64,000 nt of DNA from Blastococcus aurantiacus (GTDB taxonomy: Bacteria; Actinomycetota; Actinomycetes; Mycobacteriales; Geodermatophilaceae): NCBI RefSeq assembly GCF_900102425.1, contig NZ_FNBT01000010.1, positions 124,001-188,000 of the forward strand. Direction: 5' to 3'. The position numbers were made by a program, and so were the translations under genes. Under the pieces are notes generated by a model. It had not been told where the DNA came from and searched no databases. It was given only the letters and a program-made list of their open reading frames with translations. Shown one piece after another: positions 17,433 through 26,827 of the stretch (positions are counted from its first letter, which is position 1; every line of letters begins with the position of its first letter).

Positions 17433-17453
17433 GCGCATCCGTAGCGGATGCGC
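17433..17453 (+). terminator. Hairpin terminator behind the DUF1330 gene
   Basis: Perfect nine-base stem GCGCATCCG / CGGATGCGC with a three-base loop starts seven bases after the stop codon. There is no clean T-run after it, as is common in very GC-rich actinobacteria. Confidence 0.6.
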
Positions 17454-17568
17454 CTTCGGTCCCCGGCGCCCTCTAGGGGCACGCTGACGGCAGCGAGCGC
17501 CGCTCGCGTAGGCGGCGCCCTCGTCGCTCCGCCACGGAGTCGTCGGCAGCGCGCCCTATTCTCGCCCG

Positions 17569-18291
17569 GTGGTGACACAGACTTGGGGCGTGCCGATCGA
17601 GGCCGACCGAGCGCTCAACCTGCCGGTCGAGCAGGTAGCCCTGCATCTGCTGCGGCGCTTCCAGAGAGGGGGAGACCAAAACCGTCGCAATTTCCTAATC
17701 GGTGCTGGCAATTCCTACAGGGAGAACGGTCTCAAGGGAGACCAGGCCGACGCGGTCCTGCGCGCACTGGCGGAGGCGTACGACTGGCTGATCCTTCACG
17801 GGTTGCTGTCCGGGAAGCCTCCTCAGCAAGACTGGCTGTTCATCACGCGCAAGGGCATCGCGATCCTTGGGGCGCCGGACGGCCTTGCGCTGCTCCGAGC
17901 CGAGGCCAGGCTCGAGGTCGATCTGCACCCGAGCATCGCTGCCCGCGTACGCGCCCAGTTCCTGCTCGGCGAGTACGAGCTGGCTGCCTTCGCTGCGATG
18001 CGGCAGGTGGAGATTCGCGTCCGCGAACTGGCTAGTGCGGATGCCGGCGATCTTGGCGTGCCGCTGATGGCCAAGGCGTTCCGGGACGGTGGCCCGCTCG
18101 CGGACACCAACAGCGAGCGTGGTGAACAGGTGGCCATGATGAACCTGTTCCAGGGTGCGATTGGGGTGTTCAAGAACCCGTCGAGTCATCGGCAGGTCGA
18201 CTACAGCGACCCCACCCTCGCCTCGGAAGTGGTCCTGCTGGCCGACCTGTTACTCCGGATGCTGGACGCGAGGTCCGAGCTTCGTGGCTGA
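17569..18291 (+). CDS. TIGR02391 (Ymh) family protein with N-terminal helical/wHTH-like part
   Basis: A 240-residue protein. Residues about 1-100 look like a small helical or winged-helix domain (ADAVLRALAEAYDWLILHGLL, DWLFITRKGIAIL). Residues about 118-235 match the TIGR02391/Ymh pattern: LHPSIAARVRAQFLLGEYE, EIRVRELA, LMAKAFRDGGPL and the ending GAIGVFKNPSSHRQV. Members are widespread in mobile elements and near defence genes; their biochemical activity is not established. The start is GTG at 17569 (a second GTG follows at once). It overlaps the next gene by eight bases, so the two form a pair. Confidence 0.8.
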   Translation: MVTQTWGVPIEADRALNLPVEQVALHLLRRFQRGGDQNRRNFLIGAGNSYRENGLKGDQADAVLRALAEAYDWLILHGLLSGKPPQQDWLFITRKGIAILGAPDGLALLRAEARLEVDLHPSIAARVRAQFLLGEYELAAFAAMRQVEIRVRELASADAGDLGVPLMAKAFRDGGPLADTNSERGEQVAMMNLFQGAIGVFKNPSSHRQVDYSDPTLASEVVLLADLLLRMLDARSELRG

Positions 18292-19003
18292 GTGGTGGAC
18301 GCTTGACGAAGGGCCCAAGCAGACTGCTGAGCTGTTCAGCCCCCTCGACCCCGACGACGACGAGATGCCCACCTACATCGGTGGTGAGTTGGAGAAGCCC
18401 TGGCGCCTGGCCAACTCTTTCCTACTGGCGGCCGACACGCTGGCTGACGCGTGGCGCGTGGCCGTGCAACAGGATGGGCGGGAGCCCGAAACCGCGCTCC
18501 CGATCATCCACAACTACCGCCACGCGATCGAGCTGAGCCTCAAGTCGCATTGCCTGCGAACCAGGAACCTTCTCAGGTTCGGAGGAAGCATGGGCATTGG
18601 GACGGACGCCGCACCGGCAAACCTTGAAAAGCAGCTCAACACCCACTCCATTGCGGGACTGGTCAAGATTCTCGAGTCGTTGTTGGAGGGCTTCGCCGTA
18701 GGCGAAGAGGGACGCAGGCTTCCCGAGCAAACCGCTCGAATCCTGACTTACTTGCACGACCTTGATGCCGGAGGGATGGCTTTCCGCTATGCGACCCAGC
18801 CGGTGCGGGGCAGCAAGATGCTCGAGTGGGAGCCCATCCGCCCGGAACCGACTCCCATCTATCTGGGTAGTGCAATGACACGGCTGCATGGGGCTGCGCA
18901 AATGCTTGCCTGGGGTGTCGATGGCTACCTCGATGCGTACGAGGACCATCTGCAAGACAGGTGGCGGGAGTATCAGCAGAACATGGAGGACTACGGGCCA
19001 TGA
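18284..19003 (+). CDS. HEPN-like partner of the TIGR02391 protein
   Basis: A 239-residue soluble protein. The stretch ALPIIHNYRHAIELSLKSHC near residues 69-88 and HSIAGLVKILESLL near 123-136 have the spacing of HEPN-type helical bundles (a polar helix RHAIEL, then H.L..L), found in many toxin and defence RNases. The strict RxxxxH catalytic motif is not plainly present, so RNase activity is open. The GTG start overlaps the stop of the TIGR02391 gene and has a GAGG ahead of it. The G+C content looks lower than in the transfer operon. HEPN assignment is by eye and tentative. Confidence 0.6.
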   Translation: MAEWWTLDEGPKQTAELFSPLDPDDDEMPTYIGGELEKPWRLANSFLLAADTLADAWRVAVQQDGREPETALPIIHNYRHAIELSLKSHCLRTRNLLRFGGSMGIGTDAAPANLEKQLNTHSIAGLVKILESLLEGFAVGEEGRRLPEQTARILTYLHDLDAGGMAFRYATQPVRGSKMLEWEPIRPEPTPIYLGSAMTRLHGAAQMLAWGVDGYLDAYEDHLQDRWREYQQNMEDYGP

Positions 19004-19335
19004 CTCCGAACCCCACCTGCCAGACCACCCCGATGGACGGAACGTTCGCCCAACGGTCTAGGGGGTTGATGACGAAACTGCGTCGGCCCCACTCTCAACG
19101 GCGGCGCCAAGCGGGTGACGCGGGAAGCCCGGAACGTTCCGGTACTTGGCAAGCGCGCTGAAGGCATTCAACGGCAGACCTCCACCCTCGAATCAGCATG
19201 ATTTGACGCGTCCTCGTCCCTGACGCCCGGCTCGAAAGACCGACTGCAAGTGGGTCACCTGCCGACGGATCGGCCCTGTAGCCGCCTCCAGAGACAGGTC
19301 CGACGCCTCGGTCCGCCGTCACGCACCTGAAACCC
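19004..19335. other. Gene-free gap between convergent genes
   Basis: About 330 bases separate the end of the HEPN-like gene from the end of the relaxase gene on the other strand. I see no credible frame, RNA gene or clear terminator hairpin here. Confidence 0.5.
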
Positions 19336-22300
19336 CTAGCGGGAGTGCGGCAGCCCAAGCGGTGTGGCATGCGACAACTGTCTCGCATGACCTGTCCGGT
19401 GAGGATTCTCGGAAGGGGACGTCAACCGGGACACCCGCCCCGGACTGGCCGTGGTCACGGCGTTCATCGGTTCGGTGTTCAGCACGGCCCTGTGGACGCT
19501 GCCCACGGGCACACCAAGGGTTTCAGTGACTCGATCGATATGTGCCAGCCGCCGGGCTGGTGGTGCCGCGACGATGACGGCTGCCGCGTCGAGCACTGCC
19601 GCCTGGAGGGCCGAAGCATCTCCTTCGCTCTGGGGCCGGGCGAGGCGGACGTCAAGAAGGGCGTCGGCGAGACTTTCCGAGGTCTCGATGGCCGCGCGCA
19701 GCGCGACGGCGCCGTGGCGGAAAAGGACGTCAGCCGGGTCGAGGCCGTCCGGCACGGCCAGCCGGCGTGGGTCGTCGCCGCGGGCGGTCAGTTGCCAGTA
19801 GATGCGCTCGGCGGCCCGGTGCCCGGCGGCATCATGGTCAGTAGCCACGAGAATGCCGGGATTGCTCTGGCAGATGTGGGGGAGGAGCAGGTCCGCCTGG
19901 CGGTCGGTGAGGGCTGTGCCGAGGACGGCGACGCCGACGGTCCGTCCGTCGCCAGCGAGGGTGACGGCGAGGGCATCCAGCGGTCCTTCGACAAGAGCGG
20001 GGATAGCGCCGGTGCTGAGTGCAGCCCGGTTCTCGTGGAGCCCGAGCAGGTGCTCGCCCTTGCGGTAGAGGTCGGTGGCGGGGGTGTTGAGGTACTTCGG
20101 TCCGGCGTGGTCGTGGTCGGTGGCGGTGGGGTTGCGCCGGGCGATGAACCCGACGACCGCGCCGCCGAGGTCGTGGATAGGGAACACCAGCCGATCGCGG
20201 AACCGGTCGATCAGCGTCCCGGTGCGGGCGCGCTGGGCGAGGCCGGCGGCGAGCAGCTCGGTGTCGGTGGCGCCGGACGCGCGCAGGAAATCGGCGAGGG
20301 CGGTCCAAGCAGCGGGGGCGTAGCCGGGGATGAATCGCTGGTCTTCGATGAGGTCGGTGGCCAGCCGCTGGCGTAGGTAGTCCGGCGCCCACGAGTTGGG
20401 GTAGCGGTCGGCGTAGAAGGCGGCCGCTTGGGTGTTCAGCTCGACCAGGCGTTCACGGCCGACGACTGCGGTGGCCCAAAAGTGCTGCTCGAGCAGGTAG
20501 TCCGTCTCATCGACGGCTGGCTCGCCGAGTGCGAAGGGGTCGGGGGTGAAGTACCGCGCTTCGGTTGGCGACGGTTCGTCGTCGGGGTCCAGGGGTTCTG
20601 CGTCGACGTCGGACGCGCCGGTCCAGACGGTGCCGGTGAGGGCTGTGGTGTCCGCGGCCGGGGGGAGCAGGTGCGCGTCCTCGGGTGGCTGCAGGTCGGC
20701 CGCTAGCGGCTCGGGTGCCTGCACGGGCTCAGGGTCGGTGAGGGCGGCGATCCGGAAGACCAGCGCTTCGGCAAGTTCGATTCCGGTCCGATCGTGGGCA
20801 GCGGACGGCGAGCCGGCGACCGCGGCCGTGAGCAGGTCGGTGGGGGACCAGCCGTCGCGGATGCCGTTGGTGACCGCAGCCACCAGGGCCGGCCAGGCGG
20901 GGGTGGTCAACAAGCGGTGCCCGAGTCCGCCAGGCAGCAGATCCAGCAGGGTGGCGCACCAGTCCGGGCGCAGCACAGTCCTGTCCTGTCCGGCGGCGAC
21001 GGTCGCCGGGGCGAGGTGCGGGGTGAGTCGCCACCACAGGGCCGCGGCCGGCAGCTCGTCGGGCAGCGCTCGCTGTGCGGCCACCGCGGCGAGCAGCCCG
21101 GCGGCGTCGAAGCCGGCGCGGTCGGTCGCGGTAAGCCGCTCGGACAGGGCAGGCCAGTGCGGATCACGGCGCACGCGGGGGTCGATGCTGTCGGCCAGCC
21201 TTACCCACACCGAACCGCCGACCGCGGGGACGGCGGCGGCCACCGCGTCCTCGAGCCGCTGCTGGTACCGGCCTTCGGCGGTTGCGGGCTGAGGCGGGCC
21301 GGTCGGGCGCCGGTCGCTGTCGGGGACGGCGAGCGCAGCGCGCCAGACGGCGAGCTCGGCTCGCAGGGCACCGTGGTGGGGGATCAGCAGCTGACAAGCC
21401 CAGCGGGGTGCGTTGGCGGATGTCATCGCGGCGGCGGTGTCGGCAACCCGGGTCGCGCAGGCGGTGACGTGGCTGGCGCGGGCGGCGAGGTAGGGCCCCC
21501 ATTGCGGATCGTCGGCCAGCGTCGTCGGCGTGCCGGGCAACCACGGCAACGGCCCCGCCGGCCCGGAGCCGGGGATGTCCAGCCGCCAGTCCAGGACGGC
21601 GGCGGGATCCCGGGCGCCGGTCAGTGCCCGGTCGGCTGCCGCCGTCCCCAAGGCGGCGATGGGGTCCGCGCCGCCGACGGCGAGCAGCGCGAGATGCCCG
21701 TGCAGCGTGGGCCAAGCCGGGGCCGCGGTGAGCCCGGGATGGAGCTGCTCGGCGGCGTCCTTCAGTGCCTCTGCAGCCGTTGCGCCCAGGCGGTGCGCGG
21801 CGGCGAACCGCAGCGCGTCGGCATATCGGGCAGCTGCGAAGTGCAGTTGTTCGGCCGGGTCGGCCAGCGCACGGCGGGCGCCAGTGGCCGAGGTCTGGGC
21901 GCCGTCGCGGTCGAGCATGGCGATCAGCAGATCGGCGGCCGTCGGTGGGGAGACCCCAGCAGGGGTGACGATGCTGTGCGGATCGCCGTCCCCGACGGTG
22001 GCCAGGTACAGGTGGTTCGCGGTGCGGCCGCGGGAGATTGAGACGTAGAGCAGCTGTCGGCTCTCGCTGCCGGTGAGGACGGTGTGGCAAGTGTCGGCGG
22101 TGACGCCCTGAGCGCCGTGCACGGTGGTGGCGTACCCCAATTGCACGTGCTCGGCGACGTAGTCGACGGGGAGGATGGTGCGCCGCCCGCTGCCGGTGTG
22201 GGTGACGGCAAGGGCGCCACCCTCGCGCACGGCGGTGATTGTCCAGCGGTCGCCGTTCTTCACCCAGTCCGCGGCGCCCAGCGGCAGTCGTCGGTCATTG

Positions 22301-24825
22301 GCGCGGGTGATGATCCGGTCCCCGGCGCTCGCCCGGGTGCCGTCGGCCAGTGCCACCTCTTGGCCAACCGGTTCACTGAGGGAGGCAAGTCGGTCGCTAC
22401 GGGCCCGCACGTTGAGTGCAGCAACGCTCTCGCGGGAGGCGGCCAGCAGCAGTGCGTCGACGCCGCGGACCCGGTTGGCGGCCCAGGCGGCGTAGGCCTG
22501 CTCCTCGCACGTGGCGGCGTCGCCGACGTGCACCCGCCCGGCGTCGAGGTAGAAGCCGACGGCGGTGCTGTCACCGTCGCGGACAGCGACGGTGGCCGCG
22601 GCCTCGGCCGGATCGGTGAAGCGGACCAGCTGAGTGAGGCTGACGGCTCCGTGGGTGGCGGCAATCTCGGCCAGCACGCCGCCGGCGGCGACCGCCGCCA
22701 GCTGCCGGTCGTCACCGACCAGCCGTACTGACCCGCCCCTCCCCAGAACGTGGTCGACGGCGGCGGCGAGGTCGAGAGTGCCGGCCATCCCCGCCTCGTC
22801 GACGATCACCAGCGTGTCTGGGCCAATCTCGGCGACCCAGTTTGGCTGGCCTCCGGAGTTCAGCGCCCACACCAGTTTGGCCACGGTGTCGCAGGGGCCG
22901 CCGACGGCCTCACGGAGCTGGGCAGTGGCCACCGCCGACGGCGCCAGACCGAGCACCCTGCCGCCGCTGGCAGTCCAGGCCCTGGCCGTTGCGGCCAGCG
23001 CGGTGGTCTTGCCCGTACCGGCCGGGGCGATAGCCAGCTGCACCCGCATGCCGCTGCCAGCGAGGTCCCGCACGAGCTGAGCCTGGCCGGGGTTGAGTTT
23101 CGTGCCGTTGGCGACGGCTTCCAGCAGCGCCAGCTCGACAAGGGCCGGGTCGGCACGGCGACCGTCGTGGTGGCCGGCGGCGGTCACCAGCCGCGCTTCG
23201 GCGTCCAGGACCGCGCGGGAGGTGTAGAGCTCCGCGCCGGCGACCGAGTACACGCTGGCCCCGTCCGAGCGGCGCAACTCCAGCGGTTCAACGATGGGAT
23301 TCAGTTGGCCCAGCGGGGTCGACAGGGCGGGGGAGAGCGCCCAGGCGGTAACTCGGGTGACGGCCGTGTCGACGTCGTCCGGGGCGAGCGCGGCGGCTCG
23401 CGCCACCCTCTCGGCCTCAGCGCGCACGTGCCAGTACTGCCAGGTCGCACGCTGTCCGCTCACGGTGCTCAGCACCTGGGCCGCGGCCGACTGGACCCAC
23501 GTCGTCGTGAGCCCCTGTACGGGGGGCGACGGCGGGGGCGCCAGGGCGCGGTCGAGCATGCCGGACAGGCGCAGCCCGTCACCGAGGACGGCGAGCGCCT
23601 CGCGCCGCCACGTCGCCCGCTGCTCGGCCAGTGAGCGCGGCTCGTGTTTGGCCTCCCTGGTTTCCAGCGTCGCCCGCTGCGCCAGAGCGATGGCCTCGGT
23701 CGTGGTGGGTGGCCGGTGGTGCTCACGTTGAAAGTCGGCGGCCAATGCGCCGCGGCGGACGTCGATCGCTCGCCGCCGGGACGACCACATCATCAGCAGC
23801 GCGGAGTCGATGCCGACGATCTCGCGGACCGGCCGCTTGCCGACCTCTCTATTTGGGCGCTCGGCGAACCCGACCCCGAGGCGGGCAATCAACTCGACCT
23901 CCAGCCGGGTGTTGTACCGCTCCGACGCAGCAACGTTGGCCTTGTGCAGCACCCGCCCGTCCAGCGCCCGCCACTGACCTTCGCGGGTCTGCACCTTGTT
24001 ACTGACCGCCACGTGCGTGTGCAGGTCCGGGTCGCCGGAGCGGGAGTCGCGATGGGTGAACACCGCCGCAACGAGTCCGGTGGTCTCCACCTGGCGTACC
24101 CCACCGGCTCCTAGCCGGGTGAAGGCAGCCCGCTTCTCGAGCCAGCGCAGGGCATCGGCGACCGCCGCTGCGTGCGCAGCCTCAACCCGTTCGGCGACCC
24201 CACGGGGCGCGAGCGCCCACAGCGTCGACACCGACTTAACCGGGGAGAACGTCAGGTCCCACCCGGCCACCGCCTGGGTCGCCGGCCGTGAGGCCTGGGC
24301 AACGAAGCCCGACAGCTCACGGGCGTCCGCCGGCGGACGCCCATACGCGGCGGCGAACAGTTCGCGGGCGATTTCGCTGCGGACCCGGGCCCGTTCCGCC
24401 GCCGGCAAGGGGACGTCGCGCTGCAGCCCGCGCTCGGCGTTGACGACGGCGAACGCCTGCGCGCACTGCGCCCGGAAGCCGTCAGGGGAAATGGCGTAGA
24501 CCAGGAACGGCAGTCCTAGCGCGCCGGCGGCCCGGGCCTCGGCCGGCGCCGCGCCGGCAGCCAACGCCTCCCTTTCCAAGCGTGCCGCGTTGGGATGGCG
24601 GCCCTCGCCGAAGAGAGCCGTCATCTGCTCCTCGCCGACGGCCTGCCCGGTCACGAGCCCGGGGAGCCCGGCCAAGCCTTCGCCGGCCCACACACCGGGC
24701 GACTCGCCACGCTGGGAGTAGTAATCACCCAGCCCCACCGAGCCCCGCTCGGTGGCGTCCAGCGCTGCTACCTGGCGCGTGAGGTAGGTGTAGCCGTCGC
24801 CCGCTGTCAGCTTGTGCAGGGACAT
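19336..24825 (-). CDS. MobF relaxase - RecD-like helicase - DnaG-like primase fusion
   Basis: A 1,829-residue protein. Residues 1-350 are a TrwC/TraI relaxase: Tyr residues near 12-14 (GDGYTYL), and the metal site HRDSRSGDPDLHTHV with three His. A RecD/TraI-type helicase follows with Walker A APAGTGKT at about 600 and Walker B VIVDEAGMAG near 675. Residues about 1000-1430 hold several helical repeats ending in W(R/W)L. Residues about 1450-1790 are a DnaG-like primase core with Toprim motifs (LVEGPLDALAV and TDHDAAGHRAAERI). It would nick oriT, pilot and unwind the strand, and prime synthesis in the recipient. ATG at 24825 was chosen over GTG at 24828. The gene is convergent with the accessory pair and faces away from the transfer operon. 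Confidence 0.92.
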   Translation of the reverse strand: MSLHKLTAGDGYTYLTRQVAALDATERGSVGLGDYYSQRGESPGVWAGEGLAGLPGLVTGQAVGEEQMTALFGEGRHPNAARLEREALAAGAAPAEARAAGALGLPFLVYAISPDGFRAQCAQAFAVVNAERGLQRDVPLPAAERARVRSEIARELFAAAYGRPPADARELSGFVAQASRPATQAVAGWDLTFSPVKSVSTLWALAPRGVAERVEAAHAAAVADALRWLEKRAAFTRLGAGGVRQVETTGLVAAVFTHRDSRSGDPDLHTHVAVSNKVQTREGQWRALDGRVLHKANVAASERYNTRLEVELIARLGVGFAERPNREVGKRPVREIVGIDSALLMMWSSRRRAIDVRRGALAADFQREHHRPPTTTEAIALAQRATLETREAKHEPRSLAEQRATWRREALAVLGDGLRLSGMLDRALAPPPSPPVQGLTTTWVQSAAAQVLSTVSGQRATWQYWHVRAEAERVARAAALAPDDVDTAVTRVTAWALSPALSTPLGQLNPIVEPLELRRSDGASVYSVAGAELYTSRAVLDAEARLVTAAGHHDGRRADPALVELALLEAVANGTKLNPGQAQLVRDLAGSGMRVQLAIAPAGTGKTTALAATARAWTASGGRVLGLAPSAVATAQLREAVGGPCDTVAKLVWALNSGGQPNWVAEIGPDTLVIVDEAGMAGTLDLAAAVDHVLGRGGSVRLVGDDRQLAAVAAGGVLAEIAATHGAVSLTQLVRFTDPAEAAATVAVRDGDSTAVGFYLDAGRVHVGDAATCEEQAYAAWAANRVRGVDALLLAASRESVAALNVRARSDRLASLSEPVGQEVALADGTRASAGDRIITRANDRRLPLGAADWVKNGDRWTITAVREGGALAVTHTGSGRRTILPVDYVAEHVQLGYATTVHGAQGVTADTCHTVLTGSESRQLLYVSISRGRTANHLYLATVGDGDPHSIVTPAGVSPPTAADLLIAMLDRDGAQTSATGARRALADPAEQLHFAAARYADALRFAAAHRLGATAAEALKDAAEQLHPGLTAAPAWPTLHGHLALLAVGGADPIAALGTAAADRALTGARDPAAVLDWRLDIPGSGPAGPLPWLPGTPTTLADDPQWGPYLAARASHVTACATRVADTAAAMTSANAPRWACQLLIPHHGALRAELAVWRAALAVPDSDRRPTGPPQPATAEGRYQQRLEDAVAAAVPAVGGSVWVRLADSIDPRVRRDPHWPALSERLTATDRAGFDAAGLLAAVAAQRALPDELPAAALWWRLTPHLAPATVAAGQDRTVLRPDWCATLLDLLPGGLGHRLLTTPAWPALVAAVTNGIRDGWSPTDLLTAAVAGSPSAAHDRTGIELAEALVFRIAALTDPEPVQAPEPLAADLQPPEDAHLLPPAADTTALTGTVWTGASDVDAEPLDPDDEPSPTEARYFTPDPFALGEPAVDETDYLLEQHFWATAVVGRERLVELNTQAAAFYADRYPNSWAPDYLRQRLATDLIEDQRFIPGYAPAAWTALADFLRASGATDTELLAAGLAQRARTGTLIDRFRDRLVFPIHDLGGAVVGFIARRNPTATDHDHAGPKYLNTPATDLYRKGEHLLGLHENRAALSTGAIPALVEGPLDALAVTLAGDGRTVGVAVLGTALTDRQADLLLPHICQSNPGILVATDHDAAGHRAAERIYWQLTARGDDPRRLAVPDGLDPADVLFRHGAVALRAAIETSESLADALLDVRLARPQSEGDASALQAAVLDAAAVIVAAPPARRLAHIDRVTETLGVPVGSVHRAVLNTEPMNAVTTASPGRVSRLTSPSENPHRTGHARQLSHATPLGLPHSR

Positions 24826-25317
24826 CACAGCTGCGGACGCTAGAAACGCGGCCCCCAGTGCCGGTTGCGGAGTTCTCTAGTCGTTGAGGCCTCCCACTGA
24901 GGCCTTCGCGTCGCGGGGACCGCGTTCGATCGCTCCGCGTTCTTCGCGGCGACTCGGCTCTTGCTGGGCCACCCGCCGGAGATGACCGGCGACGGACGCC
25001 CCAGCTAGTGCGTTTCCGCGCTCCGGACAGGACGGTTCTCGGGGGCTACGCCGACAGTGCATGAGGTGTGATGCTCCGTGATCTTGGAGTCTCCGGTGGT
25101 TCCGGCCCTGGGGCCGTCGCTCCGCGAAGGCGTAAAGCGAGCGACGCCTTGCTGGAGAGCCGGCCCAGGTCGGCTTCTCGGTGTCCCTGATGGCGGCTTA
25201 GGGGACACCCGCGGCGCCACGACCGGGCGCTCGTCTGCGGGGACGTGTTCCTTCCTGAGTCAAGCCCACTACACGTTCGACCGGGATGTTCAGTGGCGGC
25301 GTCGTTAACCTCCGTCA
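24826..25317. other. Intergenic region upstream of relaxase, candidate oriT
   Basis: Nearly 500 bases lie between the divergent relaxase and membrane-protein genes. The stretch holds a 13-base-spaced direct repeat TGAGGCCT at 24885-24892 and 24898-24905, a hairpin GTCGCTC/GAGCGAC at 25116-25145 and an inverted repeat GGTGTCCC/GGGACACC at 25180-25209. oriT usually lies beside the relaxase gene and contains such repeats, so this is the best candidate site. No nic sequence could be identified. Confidence 0.4.
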
Positions 25318-25773
25318 GTGACCACAACGGAGGAGTGGCTGGAGGCGCAGGCCGATCGCGTGCTCGCGCGCCAACGAGCTGCGGTCGACACGACCAAACT
25401 GGTGAGTACGTTTGCCACCGGCGTCGCGGGGGCAGTCGTCGCATCAGCGTTACAGACCGGGACGGAAACGTCTGCATGGGACTGGGTGGCCTCATGGAGC
25501 CTTGCTGGCGCATTCCTGCTCACTGTGGCAGTCATCGTTGCTGACCGGCTCAAGGAGCCAGACCACAGTCGCGTACTGGAATCGGCTGCGCTGGGACGTT
25601 GGGGTCAAGGCCGCACGTTGTTCGAGTTGCGGCAGGCGGCGCTGTGGGCCACCTACTCCAACGAGGGCAACGTACGGACTGTTCGAGCTTTGATGTGGCT
25701 GCAGTTGCTTGCTTCGGTGTTCACTGGAAGTGCGGCTGCCTACTCCATGCTGAGCGGCCAGGGAGGTTCGTGA
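25318..25773 (+). CDS. Three-helix membrane protein of unknown function
   Basis: A 151-residue protein starting at GTG (MTTTEEWLEAQADRVLARQR). After a charged N-terminal helix come membrane helices at about 27-45, 55-75 and 126-148, with a soluble stretch (RWGQGRTLFELRQAALWATY) between the second and third. It resembles small multi-helix proteins found in conflict islands (SLATT-like in layout), but no motif proves it. Its stop overlaps the start of the PRC-barrel gene (TGATG), so the two are co-translated. Confidence 0.6.
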   Translation: MTTTEEWLEAQADRVLARQRAAVDTTKLVSTFATGVAGAVVASALQTGTETSAWDWVASWSLAGAFLLTVAVIVADRLKEPDHSRVLESAALGRWGQGRTLFELRQAALWATYSNEGNVRTVRALMWLQLLASVFTGSAAAYSMLSGQGGS

Positions 25774-26684
25774 TGACACGGGAGTCGAAGATCCGCGTCG
25801 TTGGGTGGGGGCCGTTCCGACTTCCCGGGGAACGGCGGCGCGATGAGCGCGCCTTCCATCGGGCCCGTGCCGACATGCTTCGCGCTCGCGGATCGTTCGA
25901 TGAGCAAGGGACCCCGGTCGCCGTCGACTGGGATGCGCCCGCAGCCACACGGACGACTCACCCGACCAGGGAGGAGGCCGTGCGCGCCATCAGGGAGATG
26001 TATGGCCGTGCGGTAGTAGTTGACGTCGTTGACACCGTGGTAGTGATGGAGCCAAACCTCACCGCAACCTCCGGAGGGACAGAGCGGAACCCCGTCGGTC
26101 CGCCGGTCCCTGGCGCGGCGGCCCCATCGACCGCTGAGGCGGGCCCGTCAGGCGCTGTGAGAGTCGTCGGCAAGGACGTCGTCGATCAAAAGGGCGCGAA
26201 AATTGGCTCGGCTTCAGAGGTATATCTCGACGACGAGACTGGTCAGCCTGAGTGGGTGACCGTCCGGACCGGACTCCTTGGTACACGCGAATCCTTCGTC
26301 CCACTAGGGAACGCCAATCTGTTGGAGGATGATCTGCATGTACCTGTAACTGGCGCGCAGGTTAAGCGCGCGCCCCGAATCGACACGGCGGGGCACCTGA
26401 CGCCGGAAGAAGAAGAAGAACTCCACCGATACTACGGCATGACATCTGGGCCCAGTCAGCAATCCCGTCGTGATCGACCGCGAGCGCGATTGCGGCGTTA
26501 CGTGGTCAGCACGAACGTGGAGGAGGCGGATCTGTGGAGGCATCTCGCCGAAAAAAAGGCGTCCGCTGAACCTGGGCGCGAAGGCGAGACGGACGAGGAA
26601 GTCAGGGCAATCGTGGAGGGATTTAGGCGAGCACGCGCCGACGAGACTTCGATGCCGGACGAGGGGGAAAGCCAAAGCCCGTAA
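25773..26684 (+). CDS. PRC-barrel domain protein with unknown N- and C-terminal extensions
   Basis: A 303-residue protein. Residues about 130-225 form a PRC-barrel domain (VVDQKGAKIGSASEVYLDD, GQPEWVTVRTGLLGTRESFV, then EEEELHRYYG), found in RNA-maturation and stress proteins. The 125 residues before it (KIRVVGWGPFRLPGERRRDE...) and the 70 after it are not recognised; the tail is charged and probably disordered. The ATG has a GGGAGG site and overlaps the upstream stop. Residues around GHLTPEEEEELHRYYG are typical of actinobacterial PRC proteins. Pairing with a small membrane protein is the unusual part. Confidence 0.75.
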   Translation: MTRESKIRVVGWGPFRLPGERRRDERAFHRARADMLRARGSFDEQGTPVAVDWDAPAATRTTHPTREEAVRAIREMYGRAVVVDVVDTVVVMEPNLTATSGGTERNPVGPPVPGAAAPSTAEAGPSGAVRVVGKDVVDQKGAKIGSASEVYLDDETGQPEWVTVRTGLLGTRESFVPLGNANLLEDDLHVPVTGAQVKRAPRIDTAGHLTPEEEEELHRYYGMTSGPSQQSRRDRPRARLRRYVVSTNVEEADLWRHLAEKKASAEPGREGETDEEVRAIVEGFRRARADETSMPDEGESQSP

Positions 26685-26827
26685 GACCTGTATCGCCGGA
26701 CGTAGAGAAACACTGAAGTGCTCCTCGGCCGCGTCAGCTCACCTTAGGCGCCGACGGGGTGCCCATTAGTGAGCCGCGTAGAAACATGCCGTCTCTGGAG
26801 CGAGCGACGGGCCCGTACGGATGCCGG

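Noticed and set aside
20794-22041. Gly-rich 415-codon plus-strand frame within the relaxase gene
   Set aside because: It is a reverse-frame shadow of the relaxase repeats; no ribosome site and no recognisable motif.
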